Assembly: GCA_964502465.1 (NCBI GenBank)
Contig: CAZCWX010000280.1
Coordinates: forward strand, 1 to 9,789
DNA: 9,789 nucleotides
Direction: 5' to 3'
Origin: CAZCWX01 sp964502465
Lineage (GTDB): Bacteria; Desulfobacterota; Binatia; Bin18
The notes below the pieces were generated by a model, which saw only the letters and a list, made by a program, of their open reading frames with translations, searched no databases and was not told the origin of the DNA. The position numbers were made by a program, and so were the translations under genes. This document shows, piece after piece, positions 1 through 8,870 of this stretch; position 1 is the stretch's first letter; each line of letters starts with the position of its first letter.

Positions 1-62
1 CGAACGACTGAAGGAAACTACGTCAGCCGTATAAGAAGAGTCTCTTCGCCCCCATGCGGAGT

Positions 63-758
63 TTAGTATAAACGCGGCCCGATGAAGACGCCGTCCACGA
101 AATGCTTGGTCCTGGTCGCCGCCTTGTGCGGCAACGTCACCAATTCCTCGGCCAGCTCGCGGACTGCGGGCATCAATTCTCCGTCCTTCACCACTCGATT
201 GACCATCCCCAGCTCATATAGTTCGCGCGCCGTGAAATGGCGGCACAGGATCATCGCTTCTTTCACGCGCCACGGACCCAGCCGCGCCGCCATGACCAGC
301 GCCGGGCCACCCGTGAACGCAACACCCAATTCGACCTCCGGAACCCAGAACTCGGCAGGCTCCACCGCCACGATAAAATCGCATGCGGTGGCAAGCGCCC
401 ATCCGCCTCCCACCGCATAGCCATTCACGGCGGCAATCGTCATGCAGTCCAGGCGCGTGATCTGATCGAAGGTGCGCCCGACCGCGCGAGCCCCGCCGCC
501 GCGACTTGCCGAGAACACTCGCGCCCGTTCTTCCCGATCACTGAGACCTTTCACCGCCGACATGTCCGCGCCCGCCGAGAATGCAACACCGGCGCCGGTG
601 ATGATCAGGACTCGCACCTCGCGATCGTTACGCACGTCGCGCAAGAGATCTTCGAGCTCATTCATCACCTGCGGGTTCATACAGTTCCGCCGCTCCGGGC
701 GATTGAACGTGATGGTCGTCACTGCACCGTCCTTCTCGTAGAGAAAATGATCAGCCAT
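63..758 (-). CDS. Enoyl-CoA hydratase/isomerase (crotonase) family protein
   Basis: A crotonase-fold protein of 231 residues acting on an acyl-CoA thioester, probably a beta-oxidation-type step in the cytoplasm. Seen: AFSAGAD (about residues 59-65) and NGYAVGGGWAL (112-122), the two segments that form the oxyanion hole, then PEVELG (140-145). In rat mitochondrial enoyl-CoA hydratase two Glu residues act; the second (in PEI.LG) is kept here as Glu141, while the first, in GGGCEL, is Ala in GGGWAL. The exact reaction (hydration, isomerisation or other) is therefore open. I chose the ATG at 758 because MADHFLYEKDG is a normal crotonase N-terminus and AGGAG lies 11 bases upstream; a GTG at 785 would add nine residues without a clear ribosome binding site. 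At 231 residues it is somewhat shorter than the usual 255-265, with a brief C-terminus. It is last in the run, 60 bases after the CoA-transferase. Confidence 0.88.
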   Translation of the reverse strand: MADHFLYEKDGAVTTITFNRPERRNCMNPQVMNELEDLLRDVRNDREVRVLIITGAGVAFSAGADMSAVKGLSDREERARVFSASRGGGARAVGRTFDQITRLDCMTIAAVNGYAVGGGWALATACDFIVAVEPAEFWVPEVELGVAFTGGPALVMAARLGPWRVKEAMILCRHFTARELYELGMVNRVVKDGELMPAVRELAEELVTLPHKAATRTKHFVDGVFIGPRLY

Positions 759-818
759 ACGACACGTGACTCCTCTTTCACTCACTCCATAATGGAATAC
801 CGCAACGACACCTTTCCT

Positions 819-3233
819 CTAGTACAACACCTCTTGCTCTCTCAGCCGCGCAATATCTCCATCCGTGCACCCCAACACGTCGCGTAAGACTTCGTTCGTG
901 TGTTGTCCGAGCAGAGGCGCAGGGGAACGGACGCCATTCGGGGCATTAGTTAAAATCCAGGGAATCCCGGTATGCGTCTGCACGCCAACCTGCGGATGCG
1001 GGAGGCGGGCAAAAAATCCCCGCCCGTTGAGCTGCGCATCTTCTACTAAATCTTTGCTGCTCATCGACGGGAAGGCGGCAACGCCCACGGCTTGCAACCG
1101 CTGGGTGATCTCCCAGCGGTCATGTTGGATCGTCCATGCTGTTATTAACTGCTCTAGCTCATCTTCATGCGCCTTGCGATCACGGGCGGTGCGGAAACGT
1201 GGATCGGCTACCAACTGCGGTTGGTCCATCACTCGACATAACACTTGCCATTCTTCTTCGGAGCCACAGGCGATCGCCACCCAGGCATCTGCTCCGCGAC
1301 AGCGAAAACAGTTATGCGGGGCCATCCAGACATCGCGGTTGCCCTGTCGCGGCGGTTCCGTGCCGTTCATGGCATACTCCATCCATCCCTCCGCGGCTAA
1401 CACCGTTGCCGCGCTCCATAACGCCACGTCGATGTATTGTCCGCATCCTGTGCGCTTGCGTGCTGCCAGGGCGGCACAGATAGCCGCCGCCGCCGTGATG
1501 CCGGCATTGGGATCACCAATAGACACGCCAAGTTCTTGTGGTGGGCCATGGTGATACCCTGTCAAGGCTGACAATCCTGTGAGTGGCGGTATGGCCGGAC
1601 CGTACCCCATATACTCTTTGAGCGGACCGGTGTGACCATAACCAGAAATGGAGACCACGATCACATCTGGCTTAAGCTTCTTCAATTCTTCATAGCCGAG
1701 CCCCATGCCATCCATCACGCCCGTCGCAAAGTTATCAATGACCACATCACTCTGCTGAATCAGTTCCTTCGCAAGCGCGATGCCTTCTGCCTTTCCCAGG
1801 TTGAGCCGGATACTCTTTTTGCCCTGGTTCCATTGATTGAACGGACCAGACGCATCGAACCCAGGCTTTACTCCTCGCGGCGCAATCGGTAATCGCCGCA
1901 TCAGATCCAGATGCGCGTGCGATTCAATCTTGATGACTTCTGCACCAAGGTACGCGAGATGCATCGTACAATATGGTCCTGCCCACACCCAGGAAAAGTC
2001 GGCGACACGAAGACCTTCGAGGGGCAAACAGGTACTGGGTGCTAGGGGTTGGGGGTTGGGTGTTGGGTGTTGAGCACTGACAACGGATGACTGAGCACTG
2101 ACAACTTCTTCATTGTGTTCGCCGAGCAGTGGTGCTGATCTGCGTATCTGCCACCAGGGTTCGTGCAACTGGTACGGCGCACCGAAATGCGTGAGGGTGC
2201 CAGCGCGAGGATGCGTGACGTCGGCAAAAAAGTGACGGGCACGGAGTTGCTCTTGTCGCGCTAACCCGGCCATCGTCAACACCGGCGCGAAGCACAGCCG
2301 CCGCGCCTGCCCGGCATGGAACAAGTCTTCTACCTTCCACTGCCGTGTCCACTCTTCCACGTAGCCCTTGAGTGCATCTTGATTCTTAATGCGATTCGTA
2401 CGTCCAGAAAAAATATCCCATGTGGTCCACTCGGGATTGCCCATGAGCTCGACCAACCGTTCCCATTGGTCCTCTTCTGGACAGACCAGGAAAATGAGCC
2501 CGTCTTGGCATTCGTACATGCCCCATGGATACATATAGTGTTGCCCCAAGCGCGAGGCGATGCGGCCCAGGTAGCTGTAGTATACAATCGCCTGCTCCAG
2601 GAACGAGGCAATGAACGCTTGCACGGAGAGATCGATATGCTCGCCTCTTCCCGTCGACAGCGCATGCGTGTACGCAGCAAGGGTGGCGGTAGCAGCAGCA
2701 AGTCCACCTTGAAAATTACATTGCTGACCGAAGGCTTTGAGTGGCGGGAGATCAGGACGATCAGACGCACCGGGGCTCAACCACGCCCAGCCCCCGGCAT
2801 GCGACAAGATTAGCTCATAGGCATGGTAATCCTTGTGCGGGCCAGTCAAGCCAAAAGGCGTAATTGAGCACATCGCCAGTCGTGGATTCAGCTCACGAAA
2901 AGTGTCGTATGCGATCCCGCGTGTGGCCATCGCACGTGGAGGATAGTTATGCACCAGCATATCCGCCCACCGCACAAGCCGATGCAGCTCATCCTGTTGG
3001 TGGCTCAGGTCGAGCGTCACTCCTCGCTTGTTCGTATTCAGATACAGAAAGAGTCCGCTTTTTTCTGGGTCAACCACCCCATCTGGGAACGGGCCGCGTC
3101 GGCGCGCTGGATCACCGCTGGGCTCTTCGACTTTGATGACATCCGCGCCGAGGTCAGCCATCAACTTGGTCGCATAGGCGGCAGATACCATCGTCCCCAA
3201 CTCCAGTACTTTCACCCCTTCAAGTCCCTGCAT
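819..3233 (-). CDS. Tandem-domain family III (CaiB/BaiF) CoA-transferase, 804 aa fusion
   Basis: Family III CoA-transferases move CoA from an acyl-CoA donor to a carboxylic acid through an aspartyl-CoA intermediate. One copy is usually about 400 residues; this protein has two in line. Half one spans about 1-377, opening LEGVKVLELGTMVSAAYATK and ending APLLGEHNEEV. Half two spans about 403-804, opening LPLEGLRVADFSWVWAGPY and ending APLLGQHTNEVLRDVLG plus a normal tail. The active-site region of half two reads SIGDPNAG followed by GCGQYIDVAL, giving Asp574 as the likely catalytic residue. The same stretch of half one reads QCNFQGG followed by GRGEHIDLSV, with Asn173 at the Asp position by gap-free alignment back from ID. 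Residues about 377-401 are encoded by a repeat (see 2034-2105). AGGAG seven bases upstream supports the ATG at 3233. The halves are clearly diverged, so this is not a recent duplication. Natural acid substrate unknown. Confidence 0.93.
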   Translation of the reverse strand: MQGLEGVKVLELGTMVSAAYATKLMADLGADVIKVEEPSGDPARRRGPFPDGVVDPEKSGLFLYLNTNKRGVTLDLSHQQDELHRLVRWADMLVHNYPPRAMATRGIAYDTFRELNPRLAMCSITPFGLTGPHKDYHAYELILSHAGGWAWLSPGASDRPDLPPLKAFGQQCNFQGGLAAATATLAAYTHALSTGRGEHIDLSVQAFIASFLEQAIVYYSYLGRIASRLGQHYMYPWGMYECQDGLIFLVCPEEDQWERLVELMGNPEWTTWDIFSGRTNRIKNQDALKGYVEEWTRQWKVEDLFHAGQARRLCFAPVLTMAGLARQEQLRARHFFADVTHPRAGTLTHFGAPYQLHEPWWQIRRSAPLLGEHNEEVVSAQSSVVSAQHPTPNPQPLAPSTCLPLEGLRVADFSWVWAGPYCTMHLAYLGAEVIKIESHAHLDLMRRLPIAPRGVKPGFDASGPFNQWNQGKKSIRLNLGKAEGIALAKELIQQSDVVIDNFATGVMDGMGLGYEELKKLKPDVIVVSISGYGHTGPLKEYMGYGPAIPPLTGLSALTGYHHGPPQELGVSIGDPNAGITAAAAICAALAARKRTGCGQYIDVALWSAATVLAAEGWMEYAMNGTEPPRQGNRDVWMAPHNCFRCRGADAWVAIACGSEEEWQVLCRVMDQPQLVADPRFRTARDRKAHEDELEQLITAWTIQHDRWEITQRLQAVGVAAFPSMSSKDLVEDAQLNGRGFFARLPHPQVGVQTHTGIPWILTNAPNGVRSPAPLLGQHTNEVLRDVLGCTDGDIARLREQEVLY
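2034..2105 (-). repeat. Intergenic-type short repeat embedded in the CoA-transferase coding frame
   Basis: Read on the minus strand, GTTGTCAGTGCTCA occurs twice 21 bases apart, followed by heptad units AACACCC, AACACCC, AACCCCC and AACCCCTAGCACCC. Tracts of this kind (CAGTGCTCAGT then ACACCCAACACCC) are, from memory, common between genes in some environmental bacterial genomes. Here the tract lies inside an open frame, is 72 bases long and so a multiple of three, and has no stop in the used frame. It encodes the linker VVSAQSSVVSAQHPTPNP and QPLAPST between the two CoA-transferase halves. The duplicated unit shows in the protein as VVSAQ twice, seven residues apart. Composition (Ser, Gln, Pro, Thr) is unlike either domain. 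Confidence 0.75.
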
Positions 3234-3299
3234 GTGGAGGCTCCTGAGTCTGGTCTTTCATTCTTCATTTCGCCTGAGGCAGCGAGAGCCACGGATGCC

Positions 3300-3692
3300 C
3301 TACCAGATTGCTCGCACTAACTCAGTATCGAGATAAGCTGTCCCACGGATGATGCTGCCGTTCTCGATCTGCACGACGTAGCAGTAGCTGTTGTTATACG
3401 GCTGGCCGGCTTTGGTTGTGCCTTTGCCCATCCACTGAATGACAACAGTGTCCCCTTCGGCAATCAACTGAGTCACTGTTGGTGTGGGCGGTCCTGCCAG
3501 CTTCGCTCGTTGAGGCTTAAGGGCGTCCTCGACCAAGCGTTCGCGGCCCACGTAGGTCCCTGAAATGGGGCAGGTTCCCATCACTGTCCAAGTGGCATTG
3601 TCAGCTAACAGGTTGAAGAAGGCCATGCCATCGCCATTTGCCCAGGCCGTAAATGCTTCCTGCACGAGCTTTTTGTTCTCAGCGGCGCTCAT
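3300..3692 (-). CDS. SnoaL-like (NTF2 fold) protein, ketosteroid-isomerase-related
   Basis: A 130-residue single-domain protein of the SnoaL-like/NTF2 superfamily, small cytoplasmic alpha+beta barrels that bind hydrophobic ligands and include isomerases, cyclases and hydrolases. Seen: N-terminal helix NKKLVQEAFTAWANGDGMAF (7-26), strand NATWTVMG (32-39), the loop GTYVGRERLVED, then EGDTVVIQWMGKGTTKAGQPY and the closing strand ENGSIIRGTAYLDTELV, all in the order normal for the COG3631-like branch. I see no known catalytic set that would fix the reaction, so no specific function is given. GGGAG a few bases upstream supports the ATG at 3692. It sits between the LLM remnant and the CoA-transferase with short gaps, so it is probably co-transcribed. 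Related only at fold level to the second NTF2-fold protein at 9192-9572. Confidence 0.85.
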   Translation of the reverse strand: MSAAENKKLVQEAFTAWANGDGMAFFNLLADNATWTVMGTCPISGTYVGRERLVEDALKPQRAKLAGPPTPTVTQLIAEGDTVVIQWMGKGTTKAGQPYNNSYCYVVQIENGSIIRGTAYLDTELVRAIW

Positions 3693-3731
3693 CAGTCTCT
3701 CCCTTAGCTGTCCACTGACTTGCTCCCGTGC

Positions 3732-3911
3732 TTACATGCCCACCTTCCGCGCAAAATCCTCCATGACAGTCAGCATCCCCTTGAGATCCAGCGCCCATAA
3801 CGACTCAAACCCCAAGGCCTCGGCTCTGTGGGCAATGGCGAGTTGTCCTTCCAAGGCGCCAGGTCCCGCCGCTAATGGTCCAGTCGTTGGCAGCGAGATA
3901 CCGAATTTCAT
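3732..3911 (-). pseudogene. Internally deleted luciferase-like monooxygenase (LLM) remnant, 59 codons
   Basis: A 59-codon frame beginning MKFGISLPTTGPLAAGPGAL, continuing EGQLAIAHRAEALGFESLWA and ending LKGMLTVMEDFARKVGM before TAA. The first 42 residues match the N-terminus typical of F420- or FMN-dependent luciferase-like monooxygenases: beta strand one, then the RAEALGFESLWALD helix-strand that normally runs into DH and the rest of a 280-350-residue barrel. The last 15 or so residues resemble the usual LLM C-terminal helix (pattern ME.FAREV). The middle, roughly 230 residues or more, is missing and the ends are joined in frame without a stop. The catalytic barrel cannot form, so oxidase activity is very unlikely. 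AGGAGG directly follows the amidohydrolase stop, five bases before ATG, so it is probably still translated. It could be a deletion relic, a small peptide kept for another reason, or an assembly error. Confidence 0.72.
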
Positions 3912-3916
3912 ACAGT

Positions 3917-3922
3917 CCTCCT
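3917..3922 (-). promoter_or_regulatory. Ribosome binding site AGGAGG for the 59-codon LLM remnant
   Basis: On the minus strand the amidohydrolase stop TAA is followed at once by AGGAGG and, five bases later, the ATG at 3911. A complete Shine-Dalgarno match at ideal spacing is the main reason to treat the short frame as translated. The same AAGGAGGACTG string also precedes the monooxygenase start at 7519. Confidence 0.7.
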
Positions 3923-5653
3923 TTAGTGTAACGGCCTCTCGTTGCCCCGCACCACTTTCCCTGGCCGGGCTCCTGTTTCTTTGCCGTTTTCCTGCACCAC
4001 TTCGCCGCTCACGAGCGTGGCGACATAGCCGTGCGCCGTCTGCATGAGGCGCGGCATCCCAGCAGGCAAGTCATTGATCATCGTCGGGGTTTCAATGCGC
4101 AACGCGTTGAGGTCAATGAGATTGAGGTCGGCTTTCATACCTGGCTCCAGCGTGCCGCGATCCTGCATGCCGAACAACCGCGCAGTATCGTGACTCTGTT
4201 TCTTGACGGCAAACTCTAACGGCAGATGATAACGATCGCCTTTGGCGCAGTCGCGCACCCAGTTGGTGAGCATGAAGGTCTGCGCACTGCCGTCGCAGAT
4301 AAAGCGCATATGCGCCCCGGAGTCGCTTCCTCCCATCACCGTCAGCGGGTGGGTGAGCATCTCATACAGCGGATCGCGACTCCCTTCGGCGTACCCGGCA
4401 ATCGTGTACATCAAGAACGCGCGGCCATCGTTCTCTAACAACAAGTCATACATCGCTTCCTTCGCCGTACAGCCGCGACGCGCGGCAATCGCCGCCACAC
4501 TGTTCTGTGGGTCCGGGAAGTAGTTGAGCGGCTCGCCCATCGGAAACGTCATCTGCCACGTCGAGGCTTGCTTATACAGAATGGAGATGCCTGCGGTCGT
4601 CGGGTCTTCCTCTTGGAGGAGCCGTTTGCGCACGTCGGGATTGCGCAGGGCTTGCATCTTCTCAGCATGCGGCAGATCTTTGAGCGGCGCATAACTCGGC
4701 ATGTACTGGAAGGGATGCTCGCCCTGGAAACTGAAGAGAATCGTCACTGGCCGGGCAAACACCTGCGGAATAATACGCGCGCCCTGATGGGTAGACGCCT
4801 CGCAACGCTGCAACAGGTCGCGCCACACCTGCGGGAAAGGATTCGCCTGGGCAAGCAGGAAGGTCACCGGACAACCAGTTGCCGCCGCCCGTTGCATCCA
4901 GCCGAGTTCCCGGTCGATGTGTTGTCCAAGCACCGCATCGGTGACGACTTCCATGAGCCCGCGCCCGGCCTGAGCAATGCCACGCGCGATGCCCAGCAGT
5001 TCGTCCTCACTGGCAAAGGTGCCAGGAATCGGCACACCTTCTGGCGTCGCATGCACCATCGTACGCGATGTTGAAAACCCCAAGGCCCCAGCTTCGATCG
5101 CCACGCGTGTGATCGCTGCCATGCGTTCGATATCCTCTGTGGTGGCCGGCTCGTTGCTTGCGCCCCGTTCGCCCATGACGTACAGACGCAAAGGAGCATG
5201 CGGCACTTGGGTCCCGACATCGAGGGTCCGTGGGATGGTGGAGAGCGCATCAAGGTATTCCGGGAAGGTTTCCCACTGCCAGTTGATACCAGCAGATAAT
5301 GACTGACGCGGAATGTCTTCGACACTTTCCATCATGGTGATGAGATATTCACGTCGGTTCGGGCGGACGGGAGCAAACCCGACGCCGCAGTTGCCCATGA
5401 CGACCGTCGTCACCCCATGCCACACAGACGGAGCCAACAGCGGGTCCCACACAGCCTGGCCATCATAATGGGTATGCACATCGACCCACCCTGGTGTCAC
5501 TAACAGTCCGTCGGCCTTGATTGTGCGGCGAGCGAGTCCGATCTCTTTGCCCACGCCGGAAATGCGTCCATTCGTAACCGCGATATCCCCAGTGAAAGCT
5601 GGCTGTCCGGTCCCATCGATGATGGTTCCACCTGTGATGATGAGGTCATGCAT
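3923..5653 (-). CDS. Amidohydrolase, N-acyl-D-amino-acid deacylase-like (COG3653)
   Basis: A 576-residue amidohydrolase-superfamily protein: small beta-sandwich strands at the N-terminus (MHDLIITGGTIIDGTG), a metal-dependent TIM barrel, and a C-terminal return to the sandwich (GTLEPGMKADLNLIDL, 500-515). Metal and active-site motifs seen: VDVHTHYD with His60 and His62, MGNCGVG with Cys89, and GGSDSGAH with Asp444, which fit the HxH, Cys and Asp of D-aminoacylase. The two further barrel His ligands of classic D-aminoacylases are not evident; the matching strands seem to read LMEVVTD (about 233-239) and VTFLLAQ (263-269). It may therefore hold one metal or act on something other than N-acyl-D-amino acids; I would not name a substrate. 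AGGA six bases before the ATG supports the start at 5653, and 36 bases separate it from the upstream monooxygenase. It may hydrolyse an amide, ester or lactone within this pathway (inference). Confidence 0.88.
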   Translation of the reverse strand: MHDLIITGGTIIDGTGQPAFTGDIAVTNGRISGVGKEIGLARRTIKADGLLVTPGWVDVHTHYDGQAVWDPLLAPSVWHGVTTVVMGNCGVGFAPVRPNRREYLITMMESVEDIPRQSLSAGINWQWETFPEYLDALSTIPRTLDVGTQVPHAPLRLYVMGERGASNEPATTEDIERMAAITRVAIEAGALGFSTSRTMVHATPEGVPIPGTFASEDELLGIARGIAQAGRGLMEVVTDAVLGQHIDRELGWMQRAAATGCPVTFLLAQANPFPQVWRDLLQRCEASTHQGARIIPQVFARPVTILFSFQGEHPFQYMPSYAPLKDLPHAEKMQALRNPDVRKRLLQEEDPTTAGISILYKQASTWQMTFPMGEPLNYFPDPQNSVAAIAARRGCTAKEAMYDLLLENDGRAFLMYTIAGYAEGSRDPLYEMLTHPLTVMGGSDSGAHMRFICDGSAQTFMLTNWVRDCAKGDRYHLPLEFAVKKQSHDTARLFGMQDRGTLEPGMKADLNLIDLNALRIETPTMINDLPAGMPRLMQTAHGYVATLVSGEVVQENGKETGARPGKVVRGNERPLH

Positions 5654-5689
5654 AGTCCTGCTTCCTTTCCTTAGTCAATTCTCCTCGGC

Positions 5690-7519
<1,830 letters not shown>

Positions 7520-7700
7520 CGTGTCAGTCCTCCTTAAAAAGGCTAAATTTGCTGCATCAAGACAATTTTTTCAAGATGACAATGGCGTTACCGCTTAATG
7601 CGCCGCTGCGCTCCCGCCGAGGATCTGCGGGCGGCGTATGAGAAACACGACCGGAATCAAGAAAAAAAAGGGCTTGTGGTCAGATGTTTCTTCCTGTGGA
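7520..7700. other. Spacer between epoxide hydrolase and monooxygenase genes
   Basis: No reading frame I can support. It holds a GC-rich imperfect hairpin at 7598-7639 (ATGCGCCGC against GCGGCGTAT) without a following U tract, an A8/T8 run at 7662-7669, and an AT-rich stretch near 7540-7580 just upstream of the monooxygenase ribosome binding site. The AT-rich part is the likeliest promoter location, but the best minus-strand hexamers (TTGAAA with CAAATT at 17 bases) are weak, so no promoter is called. Confidence 0.4.
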
Positions 7701-8870
7701 CTACCCTCGCAGCGGTCGGAAAAAGGCGCGGACGTCCTGTACGAGTTGTTCCGGTTCTTCCGCATGCGCGAAGTGGCCACCCGCCGTCATCACGGTCCAG
7801 CGTTTGAGATTATAGTATTGCTCGGCCCAGCGTTTCGGCGGAATCAGCAGCTCTTTCGGAAAGACGGCGACCCCCGTAGGTGCTTCGATGACCGGCGTGC
7901 GGTTATGTGCCGGCGTCCAGGGGCGATGCCGCGCTTCATAGTAGTACCGCACGGAGGTCACGAAACTTTCCGTTACCCAGTAAATCATCATAGTGGTGAG
8001 CAGGTCGTCTTTGGAGAACCGTTTTTCCACGTTGCCATCACAGTCGCTCCAGTTGCGCCGCCGCTCGGTAATCCACGCACACAGGGCCACCGGTGAGTCG
8101 TGCATCCCATAAGCGAGCGTCTGGGGATCAGCCGTTTGTACCGCCAAGTGACTGGAAATGGTCGGTGCGACTTCTTGCACGCGCGCGTACCACCGCTTTT
8201 CGTCAGGACCGTAGTCGCTCTCCGCCGGCAGTGATCTGTTGGTGATGAAATCCAACGCGACCGCGAGATTGAGATGGATGCCAATCAACGACTGCGGATA
8301 CTTATGTCCTAATTGCGACGTTACTAATGCTCCCCAATCTCCGCCTTGTGCAGCAAATTTCTTGTAACCAAGGACATCCTGCATCAACGAGACCCACAGG
8401 TCCGCCGTACGCCAGAAGTTGATGCCTGGCGTGGTCAGCGGCGTGGAAAATCCATAGCCTGGCAAAGACGGCACGACCACATCAAAGGCGTCGGCAGGGT
8501 CACCACCGAACGCCGCCGGGTCCGCGAGCGGGCGAATGACTTTACGCATATCCCAGAACGTCCACGGCCATCCATGCGTCAGAATGAGCGGGATTGGTTT
8601 TGGGCCTTTGCCTGGCTCGTGAATGAAGTGAATGGGAACGTCTTCTATCGTCACTTTGTAGTGAGAGAAGGTGTTCATCTCCTGTTCGTGCTTGCGCCAG
8701 TCGTACCCATCGCGCCAGTAGGCCACAAGCTCTTTGAGATATGCGGCGTTGGCACCGTACTGCCAATTGTCATTAGCGAAATCATTGGGCCAGCGCGCGC
8801 GCGCCAGACGGTCGCGGAGATCGGTGAGGGTGGATTCAGGAACGGCGATAGCAAATGGAGTTTTTTGCAT
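7701..8870 (-). CDS. Epoxide hydrolase, microsomal type (EHN domain plus alpha/beta hydrolase)
   Basis: A 389-residue epoxide hydrolase that opens epoxides to vicinal diols through an Asp-ester intermediate. Seen: the EHN N-terminal region (about 1-105) with PFAIAVPESTLTDLRDRLARARWPND and YLKELVAYWRDGYDWRKHE; the oxyanion motif THGWPWTFWDM (98-108); LPGYGFS (136-142); the nucleophile elbow QGGDWGALV with Asp178; the lid segment YWVTESFVTSVRYYYEA with candidate epoxide-binding Tyr residues; VFPKELL with Glu340, matching the charge-relay Glu of mammalian EPHX1; and AGGHFAHAEEP with His366. The triad Asp178-Glu340-His366 is complete and length is normal for bacterial members. No signal peptide or membrane anchor is visible, unlike the mammalian enzyme. 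AAGGA nine bases upstream supports the ATG at 8870. It is flanked by longer spacers, so it may be its own transcription unit or a leader gene of the block. Confidence 0.94.
   Translation of the reverse strand: MQKTPFAIAVPESTLTDLRDRLARARWPNDFANDNWQYGANAAYLKELVAYWRDGYDWRKHEQEMNTFSHYKVTIEDVPIHFIHEPGKGPKPIPLILTHGWPWTFWDMRKVIRPLADPAAFGGDPADAFDVVVPSLPGYGFSTPLTTPGINFWRTADLWVSLMQDVLGYKKFAAQGGDWGALVTSQLGHKYPQSLIGIHLNLAVALDFITNRSLPAESDYGPDEKRWYARVQEVAPTISSHLAVQTADPQTLAYGMHDSPVALCAWITERRRNWSDCDGNVEKRFSKDDLLTTMMIYWVTESFVTSVRYYYEARHRPWTPAHNRTPVIEAPTGVAVFPKELLIPPKRWAEQYYNLKRWTVMTAGGHFAHAEEPEQLVQDVRAFFRPLRG

Noticed and set aside
1..62. Short inverted sequence GAAGAGTCTCTTC near 36-48 as a terminator for the operon
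   Set aside because: The possible stem is only four to six pairs with almost no loop and no U tract on the minus strand; too weak to call.
759..785. GTG at 785 as the start of the crotonase gene
   Set aside because: The nine extra residues do not fit a crotonase N-terminus, and no Shine-Dalgarno sequence precedes it, while AGGAG precedes the ATG at 758.
237..887. Long plus-strand open frame of 216 codons
   Set aside because: It lies opposite the crotonase gene and the end of the CoA-transferase gene, whose proteins are clearly recognisable. Its translation is Arg/His-rich and resembles no family, as expected of an antisense shadow.
819..3233. Recent tandem duplication as the origin of the double CoA-transferase
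   Set aside because: The halves share family motifs but differ over most positions, including active-site residues, so they diverged long before being joined.
7598..7639. GC-rich hairpin as a terminator after the epoxide hydrolase
   Set aside because: The stem is fair (nine pairs, one wobble) but no U tract follows on either strand; the A8/T8 run at 7662-7669 is on the wrong side and has no GC stem before it.
8793..8804. Alternating GC run (GCGCGCGCGC) as a Z-DNA or regulatory element
   Set aside because: It encodes the normal LARARW part of the epoxide hydrolase N-terminal domain and is explained by Arg/Ala codon choice.
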